NCBI GenBank assembly: GCA_002842495.1
Contig: PHDB01000001.1
Location: 101,272 to 165,271 of the forward strand
Source of the DNA: Bacteroidetes bacterium HGW-Bacteroidetes-6
Lineage (GTDB): Bacteria > Bacteroidota > Bacteroidia > Bacteroidales > DTU049
Direction: 5' to 3'
DNA length: 64,000 nucleotides
The notes under the pieces are model-generated. The model was not told where the DNA came from. It saw only the letters and a program-made list of their open reading frames with translations, and made no database searches. The translations under genes and the position numbers were made by a program. Of the stretch, positions 1 to 7,502 are shown piece by piece; the stretch's first letter is position 1; each line of letters starts with the position of its first letter.

Positions 1-2
1 TT

Positions 3-311
3 CAGAATTCTCCGGCACCTCTTCTGTTTTCTGTTATTTCAATAGGCGTTTTCCCGGCTATTTTTGAAGAGATTGCTTTCAGGGGAGTTGTGTTTGGGGA
101 GTTGGAGAAAATTGCAGGAGCAACATCAGCAATAGTAGTTTCGGCAATTCTATTCACCATTTTACACTTGTCGTTATTCTCTATTCTCTGGATTTTTCCC
201 ATTGGTCTTTTGTTTGGCTATTTGAGAGCTAAATACAAAACTCTTTGGTACGGAATAATCGGACATTTTCTATATAATTCCAGTATCATTTTCATAGAGT
301 ATTTTTTTTAA
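3..311 (+). CDS. CPBP family intramembrane protease (3' part)
   Basis: The reading frame is open from the window edge to a stop at 309-311, so only the last 102 residues are present. The fragment holds the paired glutamates and arginine of the CPBP (CAAX protease and bacteriocin-processing) family, EEIAFRG at about residues 22-28. It also has hydrophobic segments around residues 40-75 and a late HFLYN motif matching the family's H-x3-N site. Members are glutamic-type proteases in the inner membrane; their bacterial substrates are mostly unknown. An internal GTG at 90 is not the start, because the EExxxR motif lies upstream of it. The call rests on the motifs and the membrane pattern; the substrate cannot be inferred. 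Confidence 0.85.
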   Translation, partial: QNSPAPLLFSVISIGVFPAIFEEIAFRGVVFGELEKIAGATSAIVVSAILFTILHLSLFSILWIFPIGLLFGYLRAKYKTLWYGIIGHFLYNSSIIFIEYFF

Positions 312-418
312 CAGCAACACCATATTTGGTTCTATTCTATCGCACAGCTGATTAAAACAAAGTTGTGTTTTCAATCAGTACATATATTTCTCATTTACTC
401 TCTTCTGCTCATTTTCAT

Positions 419-426
419 TACTTTTG
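419..426 (+). promoter_or_regulatory. -7 box TACTTTTG for the HAD phosphatase gene
   Basis: This matches the Bacteroidota -7 consensus TAnnTTTG exactly and lies 16 nt before the ATG at 443. It supports that start over an upstream in-frame codon at 365. No clear -33 element is visible. Confidence 0.6.
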
Positions 427-442
427 CGAAGTTGAATTATTT

Positions 443-1144
443 ATGAAGAATTACACACATATCATTTTCGACCTTGATCGCACCCTTTGGGATTTCGATA
501 AAGCCGCACACGAAACGTTGCACGATTTATTTGCCCTGTATGTTAAGCCTCACACAACATTTGGATTCGATTATTTTTATACGCGCTACCGCGAAGTAAA
601 CAGTGGACTTTGGGACTTGTACCGCAATAAAGAAATTTCGAAAGAAGTACTGCGGGTAAAGCGCTTCACTTTAACACTCGAAGAACTTGGCCTCGACCGA
701 CCATGGATTGCCAATCATTTGGCCGATATGTATGTTCAGGTGGTTGCGCAAAAAGCATATTTGTTTCCCTGGGCATTAGAATCGTTGGAATATTTGCTTG
801 AGAAAGGATATTTAATGTCGGTAATCACCAACGGCTTCAAAGAAGCGCAATACCCCAAAGTGGAGCGCTGCGGATTGGGGAAATACTTCACACATTTGTT
901 TATTTCAGAAGAAATTGGCTATAACAAACCTGATAGGCGCATTTTCGATTATGCAACGAATACCATGAATGTAAATGCCGAATCGTGCATTATGATCGGC
1001 GATGATTACGATGTCGACATTGCCGGAGCTGCTGCTGCCGGAATCGATCAGGTCTATTTCAACCCGCACACCGTTGATGGAGCCGAAAACAAACCAGCGA
1101 CATTCAGAATAAAAAGCCTGAAAGAATTAATGAATATATTCTAA
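443..1144 (+). CDS. YjjG-type HAD phosphatase (noncanonical pyrimidine nucleotidase family)
   Basis: A 233-residue haloacid dehalogenase-superfamily hydrolase. Motif I is DLDRTLW near residue 10, with the nucleophile and acid/base aspartates. Motif II is the Thr of VITNG near 128. Motif III is the Lys of NKPDRRIF near 162. Motif IV is GDDYDVD near 187. The cap inserted between motifs I and II and the total length fit the YjjG/YfnB group, which dephosphorylates nucleoside 5'-monophosphates including damaged pyrimidines. The enzyme is expected to be cytosolic. The start at 443 follows a good -7 box and begins right before motif I; extending to 365 would add residues without homology. It stands alone, between the protease remnant and a convergent gene. 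The exact substrate is inferred from the family. Confidence 0.88.
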   Translation: MKNYTHIIFDLDRTLWDFDKAAHETLHDLFALYVKPHTTFGFDYFYTRYREVNSGLWDLYRNKEISKEVLRVKRFTLTLEELGLDRPWIANHLADMYVQVVAQKAYLFPWALESLEYLLEKGYLMSVITNGFKEAQYPKVERCGLGKYFTHLFISEEIGYNKPDRRIFDYATNTMNVNAESCIMIGDDYDVDIAGAAAAGIDQVYFNPHTVDGAENKPATFRIKSLKELMNIF

Positions 1145-1374
1145 ACAGAATTACTTCTGCCGGTAAAATTTGTGCACACTGTAATAAAGTAAACGTTTAG
1201 AATAAATAGTCCTGAAAGACAAAACAATCTCAAATTCATTTTATGACGTTAACATTCTGAAACTTTCTCAAAAACAAAAACGCCCTTGTCAATGATGTAA
1301 AAGCCCGCTTAAGCAGAGTATGTTGACAAAGATTGCAGACCTTTTAATTGGAATTTATAACCAGTTGCATTCTA

Positions 1375-2061
1375 TCAGAATGCATAGCCTAACCGAAATT
1401 CGAGACTCACTGCAAAATGATCTCGTTCAAGATTATCCTCATAAGGATATCCCGACAAAGGAGTACCAGTATAAAGCTCATTGGCTACAGCCATCTTCTG
1501 ACTGATATTTAGCCATCCAACGCCAAAGCTGTATTCCATAAAAAAGTGCCGAAATGTATTTCTGCTGCCAAAACAAAGAAAAGCGCCTAAAATAGTGGCC
1601 TCATCTTTTTGTTTTCTATAAGTTGCCAGATCGGCACCTTCCTCATTATACCAAACAAGATACTTTGTTGAATCGCAAACCAATTTTTTAGAAACACCTT
1701 TCAATAACAAATACTGCCGGTTAATTCTTCTTGAAAAATATTTAGTTCGTAAAGAAAAATTCACACGTGGAATGAAATAATATCCAGAGTACGATTCAAA
1801 GGCACCATATCCGTTGGTTGCCGCCATAAAAATTCGGCTATAATTTAACTCATTGGGATACACAAACCCTAAATCCACTCCAGCACCCCATTTTCTTCCC
1901 GCGTATTCGTAATTAATACCAGCTTGTTGTAGAATTAACGAATTGACAGGATTGACCGAAAAAAAATGATGCGGCATTGATGCATTCTTTGCAGAATCGC
2001 TTTGCTGAGCAGAAGCAGAGCCTACAAGAAACATCGAAACAACAAGAACAAAAAACTTCAT
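1375..2061 (-). CDS. Hypothetical secreted or outer-membrane protein
   Basis: A 228-residue protein that I do not recognise. It begins with a typical signal peptide (MKFFVLVVSMFLVGSASAQ, likely cleaved before QQSDS). After that it is rich in aromatic residues and alternating polar/hydrophobic stretches such as INYEYAGRKWGAGVDLGFVYP, and it ends in LEFRLGYAF. A terminal aromatic residue after alternating strands is typical of small outer-membrane beta-barrels, so a barrel is a reasonable guess. It lies 56 nt downstream of frr in the same direction. It may be the tail gene of that operon or have its own promoter; I see no exact TAnnTTTG box in the gap. Confidence 0.7.
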   Translation of the reverse strand: MKFFVLVVSMFLVGSASAQQSDSAKNASMPHHFFSVNPVNSLILQQAGINYEYAGRKWGAGVDLGFVYPNELNYSRIFMAATNGYGAFESYSGYYFIPRVNFSLRTKYFSRRINRQYLLLKGVSKKLVCDSTKYLVWYNEEGADLATYRKQKDEATILGAFLCFGSRNTFRHFFMEYSFGVGWLNISQKMAVANELYTGTPLSGYPYEDNLERDHFAVSLEFRLGYAF

Positions 2062-2117
2062 CGCGGTAAAATTTTAATACAAACCTTCACCACAAAGCAC
2101 AAGAAGCGGACTCTCAA

Positions 2118-2681
2118 CTACACTGTCATAATATCTTTTTCTTTTTCAGCGAGAATTTTATCAATGCTTTCGATGTGTTTGTCGGTAATGGTTTGAATAT
2201 CTTTTTCGAGGTTTTTCACTTCGTCTTCAGGCACACCTTCTTTAGTGAGTTTTTTTGCTTTTTCAAGCACATTGCGACGAACATTACGAACAGCAATCTT
2301 AGCACTTTCGCCTTCAGCTTTCACTTTTTTCACCATGTCTTTGCGGCGTTCTTCGGTGAGTGGCGGAATACTAATCCGGATAATTTCACCATTATTTACC
2401 GGAGTAAACCCAAGGTTTGCAGCCATGATTGCTTTCTCAACTGCGCCCAAAACACTACGATCCCATGGTTGAATCACAATGGTTTTTGCATCCGGAATAT
2501 TGATGTTTCCAACCTGTGCCAATGGAGTCATGGTGCCATAAAAGTCGATTTTCACACCATCAAAAACGGCCGGGCTGGCTTTACCGGCACGGATTTTCAC
2601 CAACTCACGTTCGAGATGAGCTACGGCATTCATCATGCCTTCTTTTGTTTCTTCCAACAACAACAGGGAATCGTCAGTCAT
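2118..2681 (-). CDS. frr: Ribosome recycling factor
   Basis: At 187 residues it has the length typical of RRF. RRF works with EF-G to split the post-termination ribosome from mRNA and tRNA. The N-terminal helix contains the conserved KIRAGKASPAVFDGVKIDFYG segment (about residues 29-49). This is followed by INIPDAKTIVIQPWDRS and the C-terminal helix with IPPLTEERRKDMVKK. These belong to domains I and II of the family. It is the last clear member of a run with pyrH two genes upstream, a pairing that is conserved across bacteria. The gap to the preceding 2TM gene is 11 nt, so co-transcription is very likely. Confidence 0.98.
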   Translation of the reverse strand: MTDDSLLLLEETKEGMMNAVAHLERELVKIRAGKASPAVFDGVKIDFYGTMTPLAQVGNINIPDAKTIVIQPWDRSVLGAVEKAIMAANLGFTPVNNGEIIRISIPPLTEERRKDMVKKVKAEGESAKIAVRNVRRNVLEKAKKLTKEGVPEDEVKNLEKDIQTITDKHIESIDKILAEKEKDIMTV

Positions 2682-2692
2682 AATTTTCTTTT

Positions 2693-3016
2693 TTATGAGT
2701 TCATTTGGGGTGGCAAGCTCGATTTGCCTTCCACTCGCTTTCTATTTTCTTCGATGAGACGATCGTATTCTTTTTCGACCCATTTCTCATTCCATTTAAA
2801 CACCTTAAAGTAATGAAACAGCAATGCAACACCCCATCCTAGAGTGGGAAATAATGCCCAAGGAAAACCTACATTGAAAATGTAGTACATCATTATCCAC
2901 AATAGCCACAGCAAAACATTGCCAAGGATAAAAATGATAAGATGAGCCTTGAAGCTTACACGCGAACGAGCAATTCTCAATAATTCAGGATTGGCACTGT
3001 TGTTTTCCATAATCAA
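2693..3016 (-). CDS. 2TM-domain protein between pyrH and frr
   Basis: A 107-residue protein with two hydrophobic helices (about residues 26-48 and 52-72) flanked by charged ends. The second helix is followed by HYFKVF and a Trp/Lys/Glu-rich tail (NEKWVEKEYDRL). This layout matches the 2TM domain common in Bacteroidota, which also occurs fused to LytTR or histidine kinase proteins. The function of stand-alone members is unknown. The start codon directly abuts the pyrH stop and frr follows after 11 nt, so it is translated from the same message. Its place between two essential genes suggests operon convenience rather than a shared pathway. Confidence 0.85.
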   Translation of the reverse strand: MIMENNSANPELLRIARSRVSFKAHLIIFILGNVLLWLLWIMMYYIFNVGFPWALFPTLGWGVALLFHYFKVFKWNEKWVEKEYDRLIEENRKRVEGKSSLPPQMNS

Positions 3017-3715
3017 CTACTTAACAATGGTTCCGATTTTTTCACCCCTGAGCAATGCGGCCAGATTTCCGGGTATATTTACGTCGAAAACCACAATAGG
3101 CATATTATTTTCGCGGCAAAGCGTAAAAGCGGTCATATCCATCACATTAAGATGCTTATCGTAAGCTTCAGCAAAACTGATTTCATCAAATTTTACTGCA
3201 TGAGGATCTTTCTCAGGGTCAGCGGAGTAAACACCATCTACACGGGTACCCTTAAGCAAGGCATCAGCTTCGATTTCAACTGCACGAAGCGCTGCCGCCG
3301 AATCAGTAGTAAAATAAGGGTTTCCAGTGCCACCGGCTATAATCACAACGGTGTTCATGGAAAGCAACTCCACCGCAAGTGGTCCACTCATTTTACGACA
3401 AAGAGGCGAAATTTCGAGACCCGAAAGCACTTCGGTTGCAATACCACGTTGTTTAAGAGTATCTTGCAATGCCAAACTGTTAATTACAGTTGCAAGCATG
3501 CCCATATAGTCGCCCTGCACCCGCGAAACACCTTTTTTACTTCCTCCAAGTCCTCTGAAAATATTACCTCCACCAAGCACTACTGCCACTTGCGCACCAA
3601 GTTTAAGTGCATCGGATATTTCATCGGCGAAAGCTGCAAGCATGCTTGTATCAATTCCAGAAGCTCCTTTCCCGGCCAACGATTCACCACTCAATTTCAA
3701 CAAAATCCTTTTCAT
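3017..3715 (-). CDS. pyrH: UMP kinase
   Basis: A 232-residue amino-acid-kinase-fold enzyme that phosphorylates UMP to UDP with ATP in pyrimidine nucleotide synthesis; it is cytosolic and normally hexameric. The N-terminus KRILLKLSGESLAGKGASG holds the phosphate-binding lysine and glycines. The central GGGNIFRG (about 48-55) and GGTGNPYFTTDSAAALRA (about 129-146) are hallmark UMP kinase motifs. The SADPEKDPHA segment near 166 is the usual nucleotide-binding part. Length is typical (about 235-240 in relatives). It lies 12 nt after the MORN-type lipoprotein gene and runs straight into the 2TM gene. Confidence 0.98.
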   Translation of the reverse strand: MKRILLKLSGESLAGKGASGIDTSMLAAFADEISDALKLGAQVAVVLGGGNIFRGLGGSKKGVSRVQGDYMGMLATVINSLALQDTLKQRGIATEVLSGLEISPLCRKMSGPLAVELLSMNTVVIIAGGTGNPYFTTDSAAALRAVEIEADALLKGTRVDGVYSADPEKDPHAVKFDEISFAEAYDKHLNVMDMTAFTLCRENNMPIVVFDVNIPGNLAALLRGEKIGTIVK

Positions 3716-3727
3716 CGAGGCTGATAT

Positions 3728-4153
3728 TTAGTATTTTTCTTCGTCAACTTTTCGTCCATTTTCGTCGTAAAATTCCCAATTACCGCTTTTGGCATCATTT
3801 ATATATTCGCCACGATAACGAAGCTGTCCGTTTTCGTAATACACCTTCCGAACACCATTGGCTTTCCCATTGCTAAATTCACCTTCGCTCCAGAGGTTGC
3901 CGTTCTGATACCAGAAACGCCAAATTCCATCGCGCTCACCATTTACAATAGCTCCTTCCGATTCCATTTTACCATTGGCATAGTAGGTTTCTTCTCTCAG
4001 CTTTTCGTGGGCCTCGTTGTCGGAATAAAAAACGACTTTTTTCTCTTTACCATCGGGCCATGTTTCTTCAATCACGCGAATGGTTTTTGTTCCGCAAGAA
4101 ACAACCAATACGGCAATAAGCATCAAAACCGGAAAAAGAATTAACTGTCTCAT
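3728..4153 (-). CDS. YwqK/MORN-repeat lipoprotein
   Basis: A 141-residue protein with a lipoprotein signal peptide (lipobox LVVSC, Cys near residue 20). It then carries at least four MORN-like repeats of the form YxNGxxxxxGxxxxGxxxGxWxxY: YYANGKMESEG, YQNGNLWSEGEF, YYENGQLRYRGEY and YDENGRKVDE. Such proteins are often labelled YwqK family antitoxin, but that name comes from a Bacillus context. Here there is no toxin partner, and the signal peptide points to a periplasmic or outer-membrane anchor. Its start overlaps the end of the Skp-like gene by 4 nt (ATGA), so the two are translationally coupled. The function is unknown. Confidence 0.82.
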   Translation of the reverse strand: MRQLILFPVLMLIAVLVVSCGTKTIRVIEETWPDGKEKKVVFYSDNEAHEKLREETYYANGKMESEGAIVNGERDGIWRFWYQNGNLWSEGEFSNGKANGVRKVYYENGQLRYRGEYINDAKSGNWEFYDENGRKVDEEKY

Positions 4154-4797
4154 TCGGGTTTATAATCCTGATTCAACTTTTCGAGAACTGCACTGGTGAT
4201 ATCGAATTTATCGCTGGCGTACAAAATACCTGCACCTTTGGTATAGCCAAGAACAAAATCGTATGGAAATTCTTCGGGGTAATGCTTTATAACACTATTC
4301 ACTGAATCGATGAGTGCATAATTCATCTGCAGTTGAATAGTAGAAATCTGATTCGTATATTGATCGTTGAGAGCCATAAGGCCTTCCTGCTCGTTTTGCA
4401 ACGCAATCTGCTGTTGTTTAGCCTGAGTTTCGGTGGTAATTTTTCCGTTCTGCATATTTTGCTGAAACAAATTCACTCGGGCTTCAAATCCCTGTTGACG
4501 AGTCTGAAGATCTTTTTGCAGACTATCCTGAAGTCTGGCAAGTTGCGCGCTCATGGTATCAACCATTACACATTTTGTCATCAGGCTATCAGAAACAACA
4601 AACGCAATTCGTAAATCGCCATTATCGTTTCCTGCAACATTTATTGTTTTCACAAAAGGATTGTAGAATTGCATTACTACCAACAATACTATTACCACAG
4701 CAGCAACAATATTAAAAATGGATTGGCCGTTCAAGGCACAACGTGTCTGTTTTTCGGTCGATGGCGTGTTATCGCCGGGCAAATTTTGGTTTTCCAT
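4150..4797 (-). CDS. OmpH/Skp-family periplasmic chaperone-like protein
   Basis: A 215-residue protein. A single hydrophobic anchor near residues 28-48 follows a polar cytoplasmic N-terminus. A long Gln-rich coiled coil runs from about 85 to 160 (LARLQDSLQKDLQTRQQGFEA and following). The end has KFDITSAVLEKLNQDYK, the characteristic OmpH closing segment. Family members bind unfolded outer-membrane proteins in the periplasm with a jellyfish-like trimer. Unlike classical Skp it keeps an uncleaved-looking membrane segment, so it may be tethered. The gap to recQ upstream is 9 nt. Confidence 0.85.
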   Translation of the reverse strand: MENQNLPGDNTPSTEKQTRCALNGQSIFNIVAAVVIVLLVVMQFYNPFVKTINVAGNDNGDLRIAFVVSDSLMTKCVMVDTMSAQLARLQDSLQKDLQTRQQGFEARVNLFQQNMQNGKITTETQAKQQQIALQNEQEGLMALNDQYTNQISTIQLQMNYALIDSVNSVIKHYPEEFPYDFVLGYTKGAGILYASDKFDITSAVLEKLNQDYKPE

Positions 4798-4806
4798 GAT
4801 TTGTTT

Positions 4807-7005
4807 TTAGTTTCCGAGGTCTGACATAAATTTGATACGCATCAGGCGAATTTCTTCGACACTGTATTCATTTTCGCCTAATTCGAGCAAAGCGTTTTCG
4901 ATTGAATCGGTTTCGGCCTGGCGAAAATAGTCGAAAATCTCTTCCTGATGGTATGGATCGACATACTCATCAATGTAGAAGTTGAGGTTCAACCTGGTGC
5001 CGCTCGAGACGATACGTTCAAGTTCGTCGAGCAATTCTTCAAACATCAGGTTTTTAGCGGTAGCAAGATCTTCAAGTGCTACCTTGCGGTCAATAGCCTG
5101 AATAATATACACTTTAAGTCCGCTCTTATTTACCGGCGATTTTACAACCATATCCATCGGTCGAATAATCTCATTTTCCTCAACATATCCCGAAATGAGT
5201 TTCAGGAATGGATCGCCGTATTTTTGCGCCTTGCCGGTGCCAACGCCGGTAATATTTTTCAGCTCTTCCATTGTTACAGGATACTGAATGGCCATATCTT
5301 CCAGTGATGGATCCTGAAAAATAACAAATGGAGGAAGATTCTCCTTTTTTGCGATTTGTTTGCGCAAGTCCTTTAACATGCCAAACAATGCTTTGTCGGT
5401 GCCACTGCCACGTCCATCGGCAGCATTCATTGCATCTTCATCTTTTTCTTCTTCGATGTTACGATCTTTCGTCAACATAAGTGATGTGGGGTTATTCAAG
5501 TAATCTTTTCCTTTTTCTGTAATTTTCAGTACGCCATAGTTTTCGATATCTTTGGCTAGATAATTCATAATCAACAACTGCCTTACGACCGAATTCCAAT
5601 ATCTTTCGGGTTTTTCGCCACCTTTGCCAAATACCGAAAGTTTTTCGGCTTTGAGTTGCTTCATCGAAGGCGATTTGCTACCGGTAACAATATCGACAAT
5701 ACTTTTTGTTTTAAACTGCTCCTGTGTCTCATCGATGGTGTCGAGAACCAAAAGGGCTTCTTCTTCTCCTTCAAAAGTGTCGCGTGGAAAAAGACAGTTG
5801 TCACAACTCTGACAATTATCTTCGTGATAGTTCTCCCCAAAATAATGCAGCAGCTGTTTACGGCGGCAAACCGAACTTTCAGCGAACGAAATGGTTTCAA
5901 TCAATAAATGCTGCGCAATTTCCTGCTCAGCTACACCTTTGTCTTTCGAAAACTTCTCGAATTTCTGCAAATCATCAATGCTGTAAAAGGCAATACATTG
6001 ACCTTCCCCTCCATCGCGACCTGAGCGACCTGTTTCCTGATAATAGCTTTCGAGACTTTTGGGCATGTCGTAATGCACCACATACCGGATATCGGGTTTG
6101 TCGATTCCCATTCCAAAAGCAATAGTAGCAATCATTACATCAACTTCTTCCATCAGAAACATGTCCTGATTCTGACGACGAACCGATGCATCGAGTCCGG
6201 CATGATAAGGCAAAGCCTTAATGCCATTTACTTGCAAAAACTCCGCAAGTTCTTCTGTTTTCTTTCTGCTCAGGCAATAAACAATACCACTTTTACCTTC
6301 GTTTTGCTTAACAAATTTGAGCAATTCACGATTAACATCTTTATATTTAGGTCGTACCTCGTAATATAGGTTAGGCCTGTTGAACGAAGATATAAAAACC
6401 GCAGGATCAATTAGTCTGAGTGTTTTAAGAATATCCTGTTGAACTTTAGGTGTTGCTGTTGCTGTTAGAGCAATGAGTGGAACTCGTTTTCCTATAGCAT
6501 CAACAATAGGTCTGATTCGGCGATATTCGGGACGAAAGTCGTGACCCCATTCCGAAATACAGTGAGCCTCGTCGATGGCATAGAATGAAATATTAATTTT
6601 TTGTAGAAACTCGACATTTTCGTCTTTGGTGAGCGATTCAGGGGCAACATATAAAAGCTTCGTTTTTCCCGAGAGCAAATCTTCGTGAACCACATTCATT
6701 TCGGTTTTCGAAAGCGAGCTATTCATTACGTGAGCAATGCCATCCTCGGCACCAAAATTGCGAATGTTATCGACCTGATTTTTCATTAATGCGATCAGAG
6801 GTGAAATCACAATAGCTGTTCCGGGCAAAAGCAAAGCGGGTAATTGATAACAAAGCGACTTTCCGCCACCTGTTGGCATAATCACAAAAGTGTCTTTCCC
6901 TGCCAACAAGCTCTCAATAATCTCCTGCTGTTCGCCTTTGAATCGTTCAAAGCCGAACACGCTTTTCAACATCGCTCGCATATCACCAACCTCTATTGTT
7001 TTCAT
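4807..7005 (-). CDS. recQ: ATP-dependent DNA helicase RecQ
   Basis: A 732-residue 3'-5' superfamily 2 helicase acting in recombination and replication-fork repair. Walker A is MPTGGGKSLCYQLPA near residue 42, the DEAH box with the RecQ loop is DEAHCISEWGHDFRP near 140, and motif VI is YYQETGRSGRDG near 320. The RecQ zinc site is C-x17-C-x2-C-x2-C (CRRKQ to CQSCDNC, about 378-402). A winged-helix RQC region follows, then an HRDC domain (about 530-600, with QYPVTMEELKNITGVGTGKAQKYG). The remaining 130 residues extend beyond E. coli RecQ (about 610) and resemble the extra tail of many Bacteroidota RecQs. It is the first gene of the operon, with a -7 box at 7049-7056. Confidence 0.97.
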   Translation of the reverse strand: MKTIEVGDMRAMLKSVFGFERFKGEQQEIIESLLAGKDTFVIMPTGGGKSLCYQLPALLLPGTAIVISPLIALMKNQVDNIRNFGAEDGIAHVMNSSLSKTEMNVVHEDLLSGKTKLLYVAPESLTKDENVEFLQKINISFYAIDEAHCISEWGHDFRPEYRRIRPIVDAIGKRVPLIALTATATPKVQQDILKTLRLIDPAVFISSFNRPNLYYEVRPKYKDVNRELLKFVKQNEGKSGIVYCLSRKKTEELAEFLQVNGIKALPYHAGLDASVRRQNQDMFLMEEVDVMIATIAFGMGIDKPDIRYVVHYDMPKSLESYYQETGRSGRDGGEGQCIAFYSIDDLQKFEKFSKDKGVAEQEIAQHLLIETISFAESSVCRRKQLLHYFGENYHEDNCQSCDNCLFPRDTFEGEEEALLVLDTIDETQEQFKTKSIVDIVTGSKSPSMKQLKAEKLSVFGKGGEKPERYWNSVVRQLLIMNYLAKDIENYGVLKITEKGKDYLNNPTSLMLTKDRNIEEEKDEDAMNAADGRGSGTDKALFGMLKDLRKQIAKKENLPPFVIFQDPSLEDMAIQYPVTMEELKNITGVGTGKAQKYGDPFLKLISGYVEENEIIRPMDMVVKSPVNKSGLKVYIIQAIDRKVALEDLATAKNLMFEELLDELERIVSSGTRLNLNFYIDEYVDPYHQEEIFDYFRQAETDSIENALLELGENEYSVEEIRLMRIKFMSDLGN

Positions 7006-7048
7006 TCTTTTTTCCTAACCTTTTCCGTCGTAAAAATTTTTGGAGTTG

Positions 7049-7056
7049 CAAAAATA
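7049..7056 (-). promoter_or_regulatory. -7 box TATTTTTG for the recQ operon
   Basis: An exact TAnnTTTG match on the minus strand, 43 nt upstream of the recQ ATG. It would drive the recQ / Skp-like / YwqK-like / pyrH / 2TM / frr message. Confidence 0.55.
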
Positions 7057-7125
7057 ACATTTAAAGGTAATAAGAAATTATTTATGCCTTCAAAAAAAAA
7101 TTCCGCATTACAATTGCAAAAAAAC

Positions 7126-7133
7126 TAACTTTG
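7126..7133 (+). promoter_or_regulatory. -7 box TAACTTTG for the AhpD-like gene
   Basis: An exact TAnnTTTG match, 21 nt before the ATG at 7155. It overlaps the alternative in-frame TTG at 7131, so that codon is unlikely to be the start. Confidence 0.55.
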
Positions 7134-7154
7134 TTTATTAAACAACATCTTCGC

Positions 7155-7502
7155 ATGTCTATGATTACAGAATATCAGGAATATCGCTCCCGAATGAATC
7201 AACGCATTCTTGCTTCCGACAACAAAATTATCAAAAGAATTTATTCCGTCGACACCTTAGCCTATCAGGATGGAGTACTCGATGGTAAAACCAAGGAAAT
7301 GTTAGGACTGATTTCGTCACTGGTGCTTCGTTGCGACGATTGTGTGAAGTATCATCTCGAAAAGTGTTTTGAACTTGGCGTACAGACCGATGAAATATTT
7401 GAAATATTCGGAATAGCCATGCTGGTTGGAGGAAGCATTGTAATACCACACAGCAGGCGGGCAACTGAATTCTGGGACGAGTTACTGAAAACAAATGATT
7501 AA
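7155..7502 (+). CDS. Carboxymuconolactone decarboxylase/AhpD-like protein
   Basis: A small (115 residues) all-helical CMD-family protein. It carries the redox motif CDDCVKYH, the C-x2-C-x3-H signature of AhpD-like alkylhydroperoxidases, around residue 61. Downstream are EIFGIAMLVGGSIVIPH and an RRATEFW tail. Such proteins use the cysteine pair to reduce peroxides or act in thiol redox cycling; the precise substrate is unknown. ATG 7155 (MSMITEY) is chosen because of the -7 box at 7126-7133; ATG 7161 is equally possible. The 3' end overlaps the next gene by 8 nt, implying coupled translation with the DUF5686 protein. Confidence 0.85.
   Translation: MSMITEYQEYRSRMNQRILASDNKIIKRIYSVDTLAYQDGVLDGKTKEMLGLISSLVLRCDDCVKYHLEKCFELGVQTDEIFEIFGIAMLVGGSIVIPHSRRATEFWDELLKTND

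Noticed and set aside
1146..1159. CAGAA-TTAC-TTCTG hairpin after the HAD gene as a terminator
   Set aside because: Only 5 bp and no T run follows.
3728..4153. Toxin-antitoxin function suggested by the YwqK family name
   Set aside because: The protein has a lipoprotein signal and no toxin gene nearby; its neighbours are housekeeping genes.
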